Origin: Synechococcus sp. CBW1004
Lineage (GTDB): Bacteria; Cyanobacteriota; Cyanobacteriia; PCC-6307; Cyanobiaceae
NCBI RefSeq assembly: GCF_015840715.1
Contig: NZ_CP060397.1
Coordinates: forward strand, 248,001-312,000
Length of the DNA: 64,000 bases
Reading direction: 5' to 3'
In this document: one piece after another, positions 1 to 9,385 of the stretch
Layout: each line of letters starts with the position of its first letter
How positions within the stretch are numbered: the first letter of the stretch is position 1
Position numbers and translations under genes: made by a program
The notes under the pieces: generated by a model
What the model saw: only the letters and a program-made list of their open reading frames with translations
Told to the model about the DNA's origin: nothing
Databases searched by the model: none

Positions 1-741
1 GCCAGTGTCTGCGCCAACTGCGGCCACCACAGCCGCATCGACAGCGCCGAGCGCATCCGGCTGATCGCGGATCCAGGCAGCTTCGAGGCGCTCGACACTG
101 ATCTGTCCCCCACGGATCCCCTGGCCTTCAAGGACAGGCGCAGCTATGCGGACAGGATCCGCGACAGCCAGCAGTCCACCGGCCTCCGCGACGCCGTGGT
201 CACCGGTCTGTGCCGCCTGGAGGGTCAGCCGCTGGCCCTGGGGGTGATGGATTTCCGCTTCATGGGCGGTTCGATGGGATCGGTGGTGGGCGAGAAGCTC
301 ACCCGCCTGATCGAGGTGGCCACCGAGCGCCGCTTCCCCCTGGTGATCGTGTGCGCCTCCGGTGGCGCGCGCATGCAGGAAGGAATGCTCAGCCTGATGC
401 AGATGGCCAAGATCTCCGGCGCTCTGGAGCGGCACCGCGAGGCCGAGCTCCTCTACATCCCTCTGCTCACCCACCCCACCACCGGTGGCGTGACGGCCAG
501 TTTCGCGATGCTCGGTGACCTGATCCTGGCCGAGCCCAAAGCCCTGATCGGCTTCGCCGGTCGCCGCGTGATCGAGCAGACCCTGCGCGAGAAGCTGCCT
601 GAGGGCTTCCAGACGGCGGAATACCTGCGCGAGCATGGCTTCGTGGATGCGATCGTGCCCCGCACGCAGCTGCGCGCCACCCTCTCCTCACTCCTCGAGC
701 TGCATACACCGGCCTCCCGCCGCGAGGCCCTGGCCCGATGA
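1..741 (+). CDS. accD: Acetyl-CoA carboxylase carboxyltransferase subunit beta (5' truncated by window)
   Basis: AccD pairs with AccA to transfer the carboxyl group from carboxybiotin to acetyl-CoA, making malonyl-CoA for fatty acid synthesis in the cytoplasm. The reading frame is open from base 1, so the start lies outside the window; 246 residues are visible. The visible N-terminus begins with the second Cys pair of the AccD zinc ribbon ([10 protein letters not shown]), followed by the carboxyltransferase core: [16 protein letters not shown] and the [11 protein letters not shown] oxyanion segment, then [16 protein letters not shown]. The C-terminus is intact. The stop overlaps the start of the next gene (ATGA), suggesting translational coupling. 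Family assignment is secure. Confidence 0.97.
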   Translation, partial: ASVCANCGHHSRIDSAERIRLIADPGSFEALDTDLSPTDPLAFKDRRSYADRIRDSQQSTGLRDAVVTGLCRLEGQPLALGVMDFRFMGGSMGSVVGEKLTRLIEVATERRFPLVIVCASGGARMQEGMLSLMQMAKISGALERHREAELLYIPLLTHPTTGGVTASFAMLGDLILAEPKALIGFAGRRVIEQTLREKLPEGFQTAEYLREHGFVDAIVPRTQLRATLSSLLELHTPASRREALAR

Positions 742-1217
742 GGCGACCTCTGAGGGGGCTGTTCCTGCCGGTGCTGCTCGGTCTGCTGCTGCTCTTCCCG
801 CTCCGGGCCTGGGCCGGACCCGTGTCCTGGAAGGAGGTGCCACCCACCGCCGAGGGGCGCCAGTGGTGGGATGAGGGCAGTCTGCGCCGCAATCGATCCG
901 GCCATCTCACCGTGCTCAGCCGCTTTCAGGCCGCACCCGAGGTGGAGGACGCTGCTGCGGCTGCCGATCCCTCGCCCGGCACGGCGGCGCCTGCGGGCTC
1001 CCTGCCGGCCGGTCTGGATCAGCGTCCGGCCGCTGCCTCCCGCTCCGCCCCGCCCATCAGCCGCCTCTATGTGATGGAACTCGACTGCGATCAGAGCCTT
1101 TACCGCGACATTTCGATCAACGGTCTTCCCCAGTTCGGGGCCCCGTGGCAGCCCACCGGCAGCGATGACCTCACGGCTGAAGTGCTGCGTCAGGCCTGCG
1201 CCGCGGAGGCCGCATGA
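738..1217 (+). CDS. Secreted/lumenal conserved protein of unknown function
   Basis: A 159-residue protein whose start overlaps the accD stop by four bases (ATGA) and whose end overlaps the next start. The N-terminus has basic residues, a leucine-rich stretch of about 15 residues and an AWA-like signal peptidase site near residue 26, so it is probably exported to the periplasm or thylakoid lumen. The middle (about 65-105) is Ala/Pro-rich low complexity; the C-terminal third ([18 protein letters not shown]) looks folded, with two cysteines. I do not recognise a named family. Its role next to accD is unknown; the tight overlaps support it being real. Confidence 0.75.
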   Translation: MRRPLRGLFLPVLLGLLLLFPLRAWAGPVSWKEVPPTAEGRQWWDEGSLRRNRSGHLTVLSRFQAAPEVEDAAAAADPSPGTAAPAGSLPAGLDQRPAAASRSAPPISRLYVMELDCDQSLYRDISINGLPQFGAPWQPTGSDDLTAEVLRQACAAEAA

Positions 1218-2290
1218 GCCCAGGGCCCCTGCGCGTGGCGATCGCCGGACTCGGCTTCGGCGAGAAGGTGCATCTGCCGGCACTGCACGACTGTCCTCTC
1301 ACCGAACCGGTGGCCCTCTGGCATCCGCGCCCCGAGCGGCTCGAGGTGGCCTGTCGTGCCAGCGGCCTGCCGGGCAGTGCCGATTTCGAGGCTCTGCTGG
1401 CTGATCCGGCGATCGACGCCCTGGTGCTGGCCACTCCACCCAAACCCCGCTTCGACCTGGCTCGTGCCGCCCTGCAGGCGGGCAAGCACCTGCTGCTGGA
1501 GAAGCCCGTGGCTCTCGATGCCGCGGCGATCGAGGAGCTGCAGCGCCTGGCCCTGCGTCAGGGGCTGACCGTGGCGGTCGACTTCGAATACAGGGCCGTG
1601 CCGCTCTTCCAGCAGCTGGCAGACCTGCTCAGCGAGGGCGTGCTCGGCGAACCCTGGCTGGTGAAGCTCGACTGGCTGATGAGCAGTCGCGCCGACGCCT
1701 CCCGCCCCTGGAGCTGGTACTCCCAGGCCGCCGCGGGAGGTGGGGTGCTCGGCGCGCTGGGCACCCATGCGTTCGACACCCTCCATTGGCTGATCGGTCC
1801 CAGCCAGGCGGTGCGGGGGCAGCTCAGCACGGCGATCGGCGAGCGCCCGTTGCCTCCTCCCGCCTCCGGCAGCGCGGCCGTCGATGCCGAGGACATCGCC
1901 CTGATCCAGATGGAGTTTCTCGATCGCGCCGGTCGGTCGGTGCCCGCCCAGGTGAACCTGGCTTCGGTGACCCGCTGCGGGCGGGGCCATTGGCTCGAGC
2001 TCTACGGCAGCGAAGCCACGTTGGTGCTCGGCTCCGGCAACCAGGCTGATTACGTGCACGGCTTCCAGTTGTGGATGGCCCGTCCCGGCGAATCGCTTCG
2101 GGCCGTGCCCGCCGATCCCGCCCTGGCGTTTCCCCGCACCTGGGAGGACGGCCGCATCGCTCCCGTCGGCCGCCTGATCGGTTGGTGGGCCGAAGCGATC
2201 GCTGAGGGCCGTCCGATGGTGCCAGGCCTCTGCGAGGCGGTGGCCAGTCAGCGGGTGTGCGACCTCGCCCGCCTGGCGGTGCCGGTCTGA
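1214..2290 (+). CDS. Gfo/Idh/MocA family NAD(P)-dependent oxidoreductase
   Basis: A 358-residue soluble oxidoreductase. The N-terminal Rossmann fold shows the nucleotide-binding pattern AIAGLGFGEKVHLPAL (residues about 10-25). LLLEKPVALDAAAIEEL (about 95-111) carries the EKP motif typical of the family. The C-terminal half is the usual alpha/beta substrate domain. Members oxidise or reduce sugars, inositols or biliverdin; the substrate cannot be read from sequence. It is the third gene of a run starting at accD with overlapping junctions, so probably co-transcribed. The stop is followed by a long non-coding stretch. Confidence 0.9.
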   Translation: MSPGPLRVAIAGLGFGEKVHLPALHDCPLTEPVALWHPRPERLEVACRASGLPGSADFEALLADPAIDALVLATPPKPRFDLARAALQAGKHLLLEKPVALDAAAIEELQRLALRQGLTVAVDFEYRAVPLFQQLADLLSEGVLGEPWLVKLDWLMSSRADASRPWSWYSQAAAGGGVLGALGTHAFDTLHWLIGPSQAVRGQLSTAIGERPLPPPASGSAAVDAEDIALIQMEFLDRAGRSVPAQVNLASVTRCGRGHWLELYGSEATLVLGSGNQADYVHGFQLWMARPGESLRAVPADPALAFPRTWEDGRIAPVGRLIGWWAEAIAEGRPMVPGLCEAVASQRVCDLARLAVPV

Positions 2291-2881
2291 CCACCCAGTC
2301 CGTGCTCACCACGGGGGGCCTCGAACCGCTGAGGGCTTCGCTCTGGAGACCGGTCGCGCTCCGCTGAGCTCTGGCCCTTCTTCGGAACCGCCGCGCCGAT
2401 GGGGACAGCGGGGATCCTCCGGGTGGGCCGCTGGGCGCCCGCCGCGGTGGATTCTGCACAGAGCCCGGTCATGGGGAAGCCATGTCCGCACGGCTGCAGG
2501 ACAGGAGGTGACGCCGGCCCTTTGGTGCCATCCCGTTCGGCGACGGACACGGTGAGACGCGGTCGACGCCCTGGTGCATTGGTGCTGCATCGCAGGCTGC
2601 TGCCGCAGGCACTGCCGGGATGGGCACCGAGGGCGGCAAGCGGCTTGTGTGCGTGCCCCTCAGGCCGCGCCGGAGACGACGGAGGGCGGTGATCCACATG
2701 ACCGATCAGTCGATGTGGTATCAGGGCGAACACGAAAGTTCGGTAGCAACCGCTACGGTTTACTGATCGTTGGCCGGTGCGCCCGTGCCGGCGGAAGTAG
2801 GTGAAGGCCCCTCTGGGGTCCCTCCCCGAAGCAACGCGCCATCCACCCCTGCTCCGGCAGGACTTTCTCGGAGGCACTTCC
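2291..2881. other. Long intergenic region / leader of the 37-residue ORF
   Basis: About 590 bases without a credible gene; open frames here are GC-driven and lack composition or similarity that I recognise. It contains a perfect GTA-N8-TAC palindrome at 2743-2756 and a small GC-rich hairpin (GGCCCC/GGGGTCC) around 2805-2820 just before the ribosome binding site of the short ORF. I see no tRNA or recognisable ncRNA here. Confidence 0.5.
2743..2756. promoter_or_regulatory. Candidate NtcA-type binding site (GTA-N8-TAC)
   Basis: The sequence GTAGCAACCGCTAC matches the GTAN8TAC consensus of the cyanobacterial nitrogen regulator NtcA and is itself an inverted repeat (GTAGC/GCTAC, 4-base loop). It sits 126 bases upstream of the 37-residue ORF. 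I do not find a TAN3T -10 box about 22 bases downstream, the usual class II activator spacing, so if functional it may act as a repressor site or be fortuitous. The match is seen directly; function is inference. Confidence 0.35.
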
Positions 2882-2995
2882 ATGTCCATCACCACCGCCC
2901 GCCAGCTGGCCCGCCAGGCCGAAGAGGCCCGTCGCGCCGCTCGCCAGCACGACTACAGCGTTCAGTCCCTGCGTCGTCAGCGCCTGATCGACTGA
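2882..2995 (+). CDS. Small Arg-rich protein (37 aa) of unknown function
   Basis: The ATG at 2882 is preceded by a strong Shine-Dalgarno GGAGG at 2870-2874 with 7-base spacing, and the gene is followed 70 bases later by a canonical terminator. The product is short and basic with seven Arg in 37 residues and repeated AR motifs (ARQLARQAEEARRAARQ), predicting one amphipathic helix. An in-frame upstream start at 2801 would add 27 residues but lacks a comparable ribosome site. No family recognised. A standalone monocistronic unit with good RBS and terminator argues that it is real and possibly well expressed. Confidence 0.6.
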   Translation: MSITTARQLARQAEEARRAARQHDYSVQSLRRQRLID

Positions 2996-3364
2996 GCCTG
3001 CCGCCCCCTCGCCTGAGTCGGGGCAGTCGTGTCACCGTGGCGTCCGATCGGACCCCGTTGCTTCGCCCCGCTTCGGCGGGGCTTTTTTCATGGCTGCGCG
3101 CTGAAGCAATCCCGGACCGGTTCTCCTGGGGCGATGGCCCACCCGTCCCCTGCGCCCGTGCGAGGGCTCCGTGCCGGGTGCGATCCGTCGTGGCCCTGAT
3201 CAGCCCTCGTGGTTGATGGGAGGCAGCCGTGGCCTGCGCGCGGGGCATTCCGGCCGCCAAGGCGCCGGCGGAGCATCCCCTAGACTCCGCCCCAGACAGA
3301 GACGGGACGATCCCGTCAGCCGTCGACCCTTCCGTTCCCGAATCCACACCCGCGAGGTTTACCC
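2996..3364. other. Intergenic region with terminator and fba leader
   Basis: Holds the terminator of the 37-residue ORF (3065-3088), then about 275 bases upstream of fba. A -10-like TAGACT lies at 3281-3286. GACGGGA-CGA-TCCCGTC at 3301-3317 forms a perfect 7-bp stem with a 3-base loop. The fba ribosome site GAGG is at 3354-3357. No gene seen. Confidence 0.5.
3065..3088 (+). terminator. Rho-independent terminator after the 37-residue ORF
   Basis: Perfect 7-bp GC stem GCCCCGC / GCGGGGC with a TTCG tetraloop, followed by six T. Canonical intrinsic terminator for the short upstream gene. Confidence 0.9.
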
Positions 3365-4438
3365 ATGGCGCTCGTCCCGCTTCGGCTGCTGCTCGACCAC
3401 GCCGCTGAGAACGGCTACGGCATCCCTGCTTTCAACGTCAACAACCTGGAGCAGGTGCAGTCGATCATGGAGGCTGCCTATGAAACCGACTCTCCGGTGA
3501 TTCTGCAGGCCTCCCGCGGCGCCCGCCAGTACGCCGGCGAGAACTTCCTGCGTCACCTGATCCTGGCCGCAGTGGAAACCTACCCGGATATCCCGGTGGT
3601 GATGCACCAGGACCACGGCAACAGCCCCGCCACCTGCTTCGGTGCAGCTGCCAACGGCTTTACCTCGGTGATGATGGACGGCTCGCTGATGGCCGATGCC
3701 AAGACCCCTGCCAGCTACGAGTACAACGTGGCGGTCACCAAGGAAGTGGTGGATGTGGCCCACGCCATCGGCGTGAGCGTGGAGGGTGAGCTGGGCTGCC
3801 TCGGCTCTCTGGAGACCGGCATGGGCGAGGCTGAGGACGGCCACGGCTTCGAGGGCAAGCTCGATCACAGCCAGCTGCTGACCGACCCCGCCGAGGCCGC
3901 CGATTTCGTGGCCAAGACCAAGGTCGATGCCCTGGCGATCGCCATCGGCACCAGCCACGGCGCCTACAAGTTCACCCGGAAGCCCACCGGTGAAGTGCTG
4001 GCCATCAGCCGCATCGCCGAGATCCACAAGGCCATCCCCAACACCCACCTGGTGATGCATGGCTCCTCCTCGGTGCCCCAGGAGTGGCTGGACATGATCA
4101 ACAAGTACGGCGGTGCCATCCCCGAGACCTACGGCGTGCCCGTGGAGGAGATCCAGGAAGGCATCCGCAACGGCGTGCGCAAGGTGAACATCGACACCGA
4201 CAACCGCCTCGCCTTCACCGCCGCGGTGCGTGAAGCCGCCGCCAAGGATCCCGCCAACTTCGATCCCCGCCACTTCAACAAGCCGGCCCGCCAGTACATG
4301 AAGCAGGTCTGCCTTGATCGCTACCAGCAATTCTGGTGCGCCGGCAATGCCAGCAAGATCAAGCAGCGCGACATCAACTACTACGCGGGTCTGTACGCCA
4401 AGGGCGAACTCGACCCCAAGACCGCCGTCGCCGCCTGA
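3365..4438 (+). CDS. fba: Class II fructose-bisphosphate aldolase
   Basis: Zn-dependent aldolase that joins glyceraldehyde-3-phosphate or erythrose-4-phosphate with DHAP in the Calvin cycle and works in glycolysis/gluconeogenesis. The 357-residue protein has the class II/CbbA hallmarks: HQDHG at residues 81-85 (metal ligand and catalytic Asp), [21 protein letters not shown] and [11 protein letters not shown]. The length fits the CbbA subtype. GAGG at 3354-3357 sets the ATG start with 7-base spacing. It is monocistronic, bounded by the upstream terminator and its own downstream terminator, as expected for a highly expressed carbon-fixation gene. Confidence 0.97.
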   Translation: MALVPLRLLLDHAAENGYGIPAFNVNNLEQVQSIMEAAYETDSPVILQASRGARQYAGENFLRHLILAAVETYPDIPVVMHQDHGNSPATCFGAAANGFTSVMMDGSLMADAKTPASYEYNVAVTKEVVDVAHAIGVSVEGELGCLGSLETGMGEAEDGHGFEGKLDHSQLLTDPAEAADFVAKTKVDALAIAIGTSHGAYKFTRKPTGEVLAISRIAEIHKAIPNTHLVMHGSSSVPQEWLDMINKYGGAIPETYGVPVEEIQEGIRNGVRKVNIDTDNRLAFTAAVREAAAKDPANFDPRHFNKPARQYMKQVCLDRYQQFWCAGNASKIKQRDINYYAGLYAKGELDPKTAVAA

Positions 4439-4492
4439 GCACCGGCTCAAGGCTCTGCCTCTGCCTGTTCCCGAACAGAATCATGTCTCTTC

Positions 4493-4516
4493 AGGGCCCA
4501 TCAGGGCCCTTTTTTT
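4493..4516 (+). terminator. Rho-independent terminator of fba
   Basis: AGGGCCC-ATCA-GGGCCCT gives a perfect 7-bp stem and 4-base loop, followed by a run of T. Confidence 0.9.
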
Positions 4517-4704
4517 ATGACGACTGTCCAGCGAAGTTCCTGTCTGGGGGACCGATCCACGTCCCCCATGACCTGAGCTCAGGACCGACCAGCCGGGGAG
4601 GTGAGGAGTGGCTGCGCTCTTGCAGGCTTCTCTCTCTTCCTCCACGCTTCCGGATCGGCGCCAGCGCGACCGGGTAGAACGTCCGATGCCTTCTGTGCTT
4701 CCGC

Positions 4705-7662
4705 TCAGGGGGCCACTCCCGGGGCGAGTCCGGTGGCTCCGTTGCCCGGGGCCACCGGTTCAGCGATCTCGGAGCGTTTCGGATCGAGCAGCGCCTCGAT
4801 CGCCTGCCGCAGCGTCGGCTCCATGGCGATGCGGGTGCCATCGCTAACCACCACCCGCGTCAGGGTGGGCAGCCCACCCTTGCGGGCGCGCAGATACACC
4901 GGTTCCACGTACAGCAGCGCCCGGCCGACGGGCATCACCAGCAGATTCCCCTGCACCACCTCGGCACCGGAGCGGTTCCAAAGGCCGAACTGCTGGCTGA
5001 TGCGTGGGTTCTGATTGATCAACGCCGTGATCTGCTCGGGTCCGAGGATGGGCGTCTGGCTCGGGAAGCGCAGCAGCTCCAGCTGCCCGTAGTTGGGGTG
5101 ATCACTGCGGGCCGCCAGCCAGGCCACCAGGTTGGGCCGCGCCAGGGGGGTGAGCGGTTGCAGCAGAAGGAACTCGGGGGACTGGTCGGGGGAGAGCTGG
5201 GCACTGATGTGATACGGCTCCATCGGCACCAGTTCGGAGCCGTAGATCTCCTTGGGGATCTGCCAGACGTCGTCGCCGCTGTAGAAGACCGATGGGTCGG
5301 TGACGTGGTAACGGAGCAGCTGTCGGGTCTGCAGCTCGAACTGGGGGATCGGGTAACGGATGTGGGCCCGCAGCGGCTCGGGCATGGTGCTCAGAGGCGC
5401 GAACAGTTCGGGGAACAGACGGCGCCAGGCGCTGATCAGGGGATCATCGGGCTCCGAGACATAGAGCGCCACCCGGCCGTTGTAGGCATCCACGACCGCC
5501 TTCACCGAGTTGCGCAGGTAGCGCAGATCTTCCCGCCCCGGCACAGGGGCGCTGTAGGGGTAGGACCGGCTCGTCGTGAAGCCGTCGACGATCCAGAACT
5601 GATGCTGGCCCGGTGGGAAGGGTCCGGTCTGCCGATCGAGGCGCACCGAGACCAGGTAGGGCTCCGCCTCGAAGCGCACGAACGGCACCAGCCGCCTGAC
5701 CCGCTCCCGCACCTCCCGGCGCAGCAGCAGCCGGGTGTCCGAGGTGAGTGAGCCCTCCACCAGCAGGCGTGGTTCACCCAGGTAGAGGGCGGCTGCCAGG
5801 CGTCCGGCGGCGCTGCCGATGGGGATGCCGGCGGACCCGTCGTAGTGGTTGTAGACGTTCTCGTCGCCGACGGGGTAATTGAATTCGCGCACCTGGGTGG
5901 GTGCCAGGGCATAGCTCGCGTCGAGAGAGCCGAAATAGAGGCTGGGTCTGCCGATCGGAATCGCCTGCATCACCTGTTCGCGGCTGATGCCCAGCTCGGG
6001 GCTGCCGTTGACGCGGCTGTTGGATCCCAGGTCACTGATGAAATATTCCGGTAGCCCGTCCGGGCCGCTGGTGTTCACCGGGGACACGGTGAACCCCTGT
6101 CCGTGCGTGAAGACTAGGTGGCGGTTCAGCCAGGTGCGGGCGGGTGCGGGCAGCCCGGAGCTGTCCATCTCGCGGGCGGTGATGATCACCTGTTGTTGAT
6201 GGGTCTTGGCGCCGGAGCCCATGCGATACCGGTCCACCGCCGGTTCCGAGAAGCGGTAGAAGACCCGCAGCTGCTGCAGCTGGCGGTTGGTGGCCAGCAT
6301 CGGCTGGGAGTCCCAGAGACGGATGTTGCGGATCGTGGCCTCGCTGCTGGCCAGGTCCTCGCGCGTGAGCCGCGGGTTGGGATTGACGTTGCGGGTGCGG
6401 ATCCGATCGAGCTGGAAGGCGGCCCGGGTGGCTTCGATCGAACGGCGCAGATAGGGCGCCTCCCGCTCCAGTTCCCGTGGATTCACCACCAGCAGCTGCA
6501 TCAGGGGCAGCAGCAGAGCCTCCAGCAGCGACACCAGCAGCATCAGGGCCGCGCTTGCCAGGAACGTCAGCGCCCGCCAGCCCCGCCTGGGCAGAGGCAG
6601 CAGCAGCAATGCCGCGGTGATCAGGGCGAGCAGCGCCGCTACCGTGCGCAGCGGCAGGGAGACATGCACATCCACCCAGCCGGCCCCGGGCACGCTGCCG
6701 CTGAGGCTCAGCAGCAGCTGGTGGCGGGCCAGCCAGAATCCCCCCGCCGTTCCCAGGGCCAGCAGCCCCAGGGGCGGGCGGAGGGCCAGCAGCTGGCGTT
6801 CCCCGAATCCCCCGAACCGACCGTCGCTGAGTTGCGGCGGCCGGGCCAGCTGCCCCCAGAGCGCCGCCGCCAGGTGCAGAAGCAGCAGGGCCAGGCCGAC
6901 GCTGAGCAGGAGCGCCAGAGCGGGGAAGCGGGCCAGGGCGAAACTGACGTCGGCGCCCAGAAGAGGCTCTCTGACCCCGGCCTTCGGAATCAACAGCGCC
7001 AGGGACCACATCCCCCAGCTGCGGGCCAGAACCACGGCGCTGGCGACCGAGCCCAGGGCCGCCAGCAGTCTCGCCGTGCTCAGGGGCCAGCGCAGCAGGG
7101 AGATCAGCCCCGCGATGGCCGCTGCGCCGATCGTGATCAGCCCCGGGACGGCGGCCGGTCCGCCGGCCTGCAACGGTTGAGCGGCTGCGAACAGGGGCAG
7201 CAGACCGTGCAGACGCCCGGCGTCGAAGGGGTCGCTCAGCAGACGTCGGGCGAGGCTCAGCAACAGCAGCAGGGGAAGCACCTGGCCCAGGGCGAGCAGC
7301 AGCAGCGCCGCCGCGTAGGGGAGAGGTTCCAGCGCCAGCCGCCGGTTGCTGCGCGCCGAGGAGAGGCCGCAGTGCCAGAAGTGCCCCAGCCAGCGTTGCA
7401 GCGCCACTCCCAGGCCCAGCCCCAGGAGAGCCAGCACGAGCTGCAGCCCGAGGCGGCGCAGAAGCACCAGGCCCCATCCGAACTGGGCAAACCAGCTCCA
7501 CTCCAGCCAGAGCCGCGCGGCCAGAACCGGCCCGCTCAGCAGGGCGGCCAGGGCGAGAAGTAGGGAAAGCAGCAGCCGGCGGGAGATCGGCACCCGGAAC
7601 CCTTGACGTGCGTGATCGGAGGCTAAGGAGCAACGCCGCAACCACAAGCGCCGGCGCCTCAT
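4705..7662 (-). CDS. UPF0182 family large membrane protein
   Basis: A protein of up to 985 residues of the UPF0182 family, common in cyanobacteria and actinobacteria and of unknown function. The N-terminal third has about seven hydrophobic segments (for example LLLSLLLALAALLSG and LLTAALLLLPLP), followed by a large soluble domain with family motifs such as NREVQ-like NPRELEREAPYL, IDGFTTSRSYPYS-like sequence, and KAVVDAYNG. A GTG at 7593, giving VPISRRLLLSL, is an alternative start that would remove a basic N-terminal extension. It is transcribed convergently with fba and divergently from thrC; the 5' end lies close to the thrC promoter. Family is secure, role unknown. Confidence 0.92.
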   Translation of the reverse strand: MRRRRLWLRRCSLASDHARQGFRVPISRRLLLSLLLALAALLSGPVLAARLWLEWSWFAQFGWGLVLLRRLGLQLVLALLGLGLGVALQRWLGHFWHCGLSSARSNRRLALEPLPYAAALLLLALGQVLPLLLLLSLARRLLSDPFDAGRLHGLLPLFAAAQPLQAGGPAAVPGLITIGAAAIAGLISLLRWPLSTARLLAALGSVASAVVLARSWGMWSLALLIPKAGVREPLLGADVSFALARFPALALLLSVGLALLLLHLAAALWGQLARPPQLSDGRFGGFGERQLLALRPPLGLLALGTAGGFWLARHQLLLSLSGSVPGAGWVDVHVSLPLRTVAALLALITAALLLLPLPRRGWRALTFLASAALMLLVSLLEALLLPLMQLLVVNPRELEREAPYLRRSIEATRAAFQLDRIRTRNVNPNPRLTREDLASSEATIRNIRLWDSQPMLATNRQLQQLRVFYRFSEPAVDRYRMGSGAKTHQQQVIITAREMDSSGLPAPARTWLNRHLVFTHGQGFTVSPVNTSGPDGLPEYFISDLGSNSRVNGSPELGISREQVMQAIPIGRPSLYFGSLDASYALAPTQVREFNYPVGDENVYNHYDGSAGIPIGSAAGRLAAALYLGEPRLLVEGSLTSDTRLLLRREVRERVRRLVPFVRFEAEPYLVSVRLDRQTGPFPPGQHQFWIVDGFTTSRSYPYSAPVPGREDLRYLRNSVKAVVDAYNGRVALYVSEPDDPLISAWRRLFPELFAPLSTMPEPLRAHIRYPIPQFELQTRQLLRYHVTDPSVFYSGDDVWQIPKEIYGSELVPMEPYHISAQLSPDQSPEFLLLQPLTPLARPNLVAWLAARSDHPNYGQLELLRFPSQTPILGPEQITALINQNPRISQQFGLWNRSGAEVVQGNLLVMPVGRALLYVEPVYLRARKGGLPTLTRVVVSDGTRIAMEPTLRQAIEALLDPKRSEIAEPVAPGNGATGLAPGVAP

Positions 7663-7745
7663 CCTTCAATCCCGACTCAGATGGTCGGCTTTATTTCGCT
7701 GTCCTCGGCACCGCTGTTAGCCTCGCTTCAATTCCAGTTCCTGCC

Positions 7746-9029
7746 GTGACCGCCACCCTCTCCCGGTCCACCTTCACGGGGCTCCGCTGCAAGGAATGCG
7801 GCCAGCCCTATGAAGCCACGGCGCGCCACGTCTGTGAGGACGTCTGCTTCGGGCCGCTCGAGGTCGTCTACGACTACGACGCGATCCGCTCCCGCGTCAG
7901 CCGCGCCACGATCGAGGCCGGGCCCGCCTCGATCTGGCGCTACCGCGACTTCCTGCCGATCGAGGGGGATCCGATCGATGTGGGCACCGGCTTCACTCCC
8001 CTGCTGCGGGCCGACCGCCTGGCCCGCCGGCTTGGCCTGAAGTCCCTCTACATCAAGAACGACGGCGTCAACATGCCGACGCTCTCATTCAAGGATCGGG
8101 TGGTATCCGTGGCGCTCACCCGCGCCCGTGAGCTGGGCTTCAGCACCGTCAGCTGCGCCTCCACCGGCAACCTGGCCAACTCCACGGCCGCCATCGCCGC
8201 CCATGCCGGCCTTGAGTGCTGCGTGTTCATCCCCAGCGACCTGGAGCTGGGCAAGGTGCTTGGCACCCTGATCTACAACCCGACGCTGATGGCGGTGAAG
8301 GGCAACTACGACCAGGTGAATCGCCTGTGCTCGGAGGTGGCCAACACCTACGGCTGGGGTTTCGTGAACATCAATCTGCGCCCGTACTACTCCGAAGGTT
8401 CGAAAACCCTGGGCTATGAGGTGATCGAACAGCTCGGCTGGCAGCTCCCTGACCATATCGTCGCTCCCCTCGCTTCCGGCTCGCTGTTCACCAAGATCCG
8501 CAAGGGTTTCGATGAGTTCATCAAGGTCGGCCTCGTCGATGAGAAGCCCGTGCGCTTCAGCGGTGCCCAGGCCGAGGGCTGCAGCCCCATCGCCCAGGCC
8601 TTCGCCGAGGGCCGCGACTTCATTACGCCGGTGAAGCCCAGCACGATCGCCAAGTCCATCGCCATCGGCAATCCGGCTGATGGCCCCTATGCCATCGACA
8701 TCGCCAACCGCACCGGCGGCAACATCGCCGCCGTCAGCGATCCGGAGATCATCGAGGGCATCAAGCTGCTGGCGGAAACCGAGGGTGTGTTCACCGAAAC
8801 CGCCGGTGGTACCACGATCGCGGTGCTCAAGAAGCTGGTGGAGCAGGGAAAGATCAATCCCGACGAGACCACCGTCGCCTACATCACCGGCAACGGCCTC
8901 AAGACGACCGAGGCCGTCGCCTCCTCAATCGGCGAGCCGCTGCTGATCGAGGCCCAGCTCGACAGCTTCAATGCCGCCTGGGAGCGGGCCCAGGCCCTGC
9001 ATCGCGCCACCTGGGAGTCCGTGGCCTGA
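7746..9029 (+). CDS. thrC: Threonine synthase
   Basis: PLP enzyme converting O-phosphohomoserine to threonine. The GTG at 7746 gives a 427-residue protein starting just before the conserved [14 protein letters not shown]; longer upstream frames run into the divergent gene. Cysteines C15, C18, C30 and C34 form a small zinc-ribbon-like N-terminus seen in this ThrC subgroup. The PLP lysine is K116 in [20 protein letters not shown] is the phosphate/substrate loop. Followed after 80 bases by a ThiS/MoaD-like sulfur-carrier gene on the same strand, an informative pairing. Confidence 0.95.
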   Translation: MTATLSRSTFTGLRCKECGQPYEATARHVCEDVCFGPLEVVYDYDAIRSRVSRATIEAGPASIWRYRDFLPIEGDPIDVGTGFTPLLRADRLARRLGLKSLYIKNDGVNMPTLSFKDRVVSVALTRARELGFSTVSCASTGNLANSTAAIAAHAGLECCVFIPSDLELGKVLGTLIYNPTLMAVKGNYDQVNRLCSEVANTYGWGFVNINLRPYYSEGSKTLGYEVIEQLGWQLPDHIVAPLASGSLFTKIRKGFDEFIKVGLVDEKPVRFSGAQAEGCSPIAQAFAEGRDFITPVKPSTIAKSIAIGNPADGPYAIDIANRTGGNIAAVSDPEIIEGIKLLAETEGVFTETAGGTTIAVLKKLVEQGKINPDETTVAYITGNGLKTTEAVASSIGEPLLIEAQLDSFNAAWERAQALHRATWESVA

Positions 9030-9109
9030 GCCCTGGCGGGTCGGGTTCCGGCCCCTGTGTCGGCACAGCCACCATTCCACCTTTCTCCTCTTTCCTCGAT
9101 CACAGCCCC

Positions 9110-9385
9110 ATGGCCGTCTCGGTTCTGATCCCCACCCCTCTGCAGAAATTCACCAACGATGAGGCCAGCGCCGATCTCGACGCCGGCAGCGTTGATGCCC
9201 TGATCGATGCACTTGAGGCCCGCTATCCCGGCATCAAGGGGCGGCTGTGTGATGAGAGCGGCAAACTGCGTCGCTTTCTGAACGTCTATGTCAACAGCGA
9301 AGACATCCGCTTCCTTGACAATCAGGCCACCGCTCTCAAGGACGGCGATGAAGTGAGCATCGTTCCTGCCGTCGCCGGTGGCTGA
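9110..9385 (+). CDS. ThiS/MoaD-like ubiquitin-fold sulfur-carrier protein
   Basis: A 91-residue beta-grasp protein ending exactly in Gly-Gly (VPAVAGG), the adenylation/thiocarboxylation tail of ThiS, MoaD and CysO proteins. The body ([13 protein letters not shown] ... [13 protein letters not shown]) follows the MoaD pattern. No residues follow the GG, so no proteolytic maturation is needed. Position directly after thrC resembles other carrier/PLP-enzyme pairs (CysO-CysM; HcyS with its homocysteine synthase), suggesting sulfide donation in amino acid synthesis rather than molybdopterin synthesis; that is inference. Generic MoaD is the alternative. Confidence 0.85.
   Translation: MAVSVLIPTPLQKFTNDEASADLDAGSVDALIDALEARYPGIKGRLCDESGKLRRFLNVYVNSEDIRFLDNQATALKDGDEVSIVPAVAGG

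Noticed and set aside
3359..4450. Long open frame antisense to fba (over 360 codons)
   Set aside because: High GC makes the antisense frame open; the sense strand encodes a clear class II aldolase with RBS and terminator. The antisense product is Gly/Val/His-rich without motifs.
6118..7563. Gln-rich open frame within the UPF0182 gene
   Set aside because: Antisense shadow of Leu-rich TM codons (CTG read as CAG).
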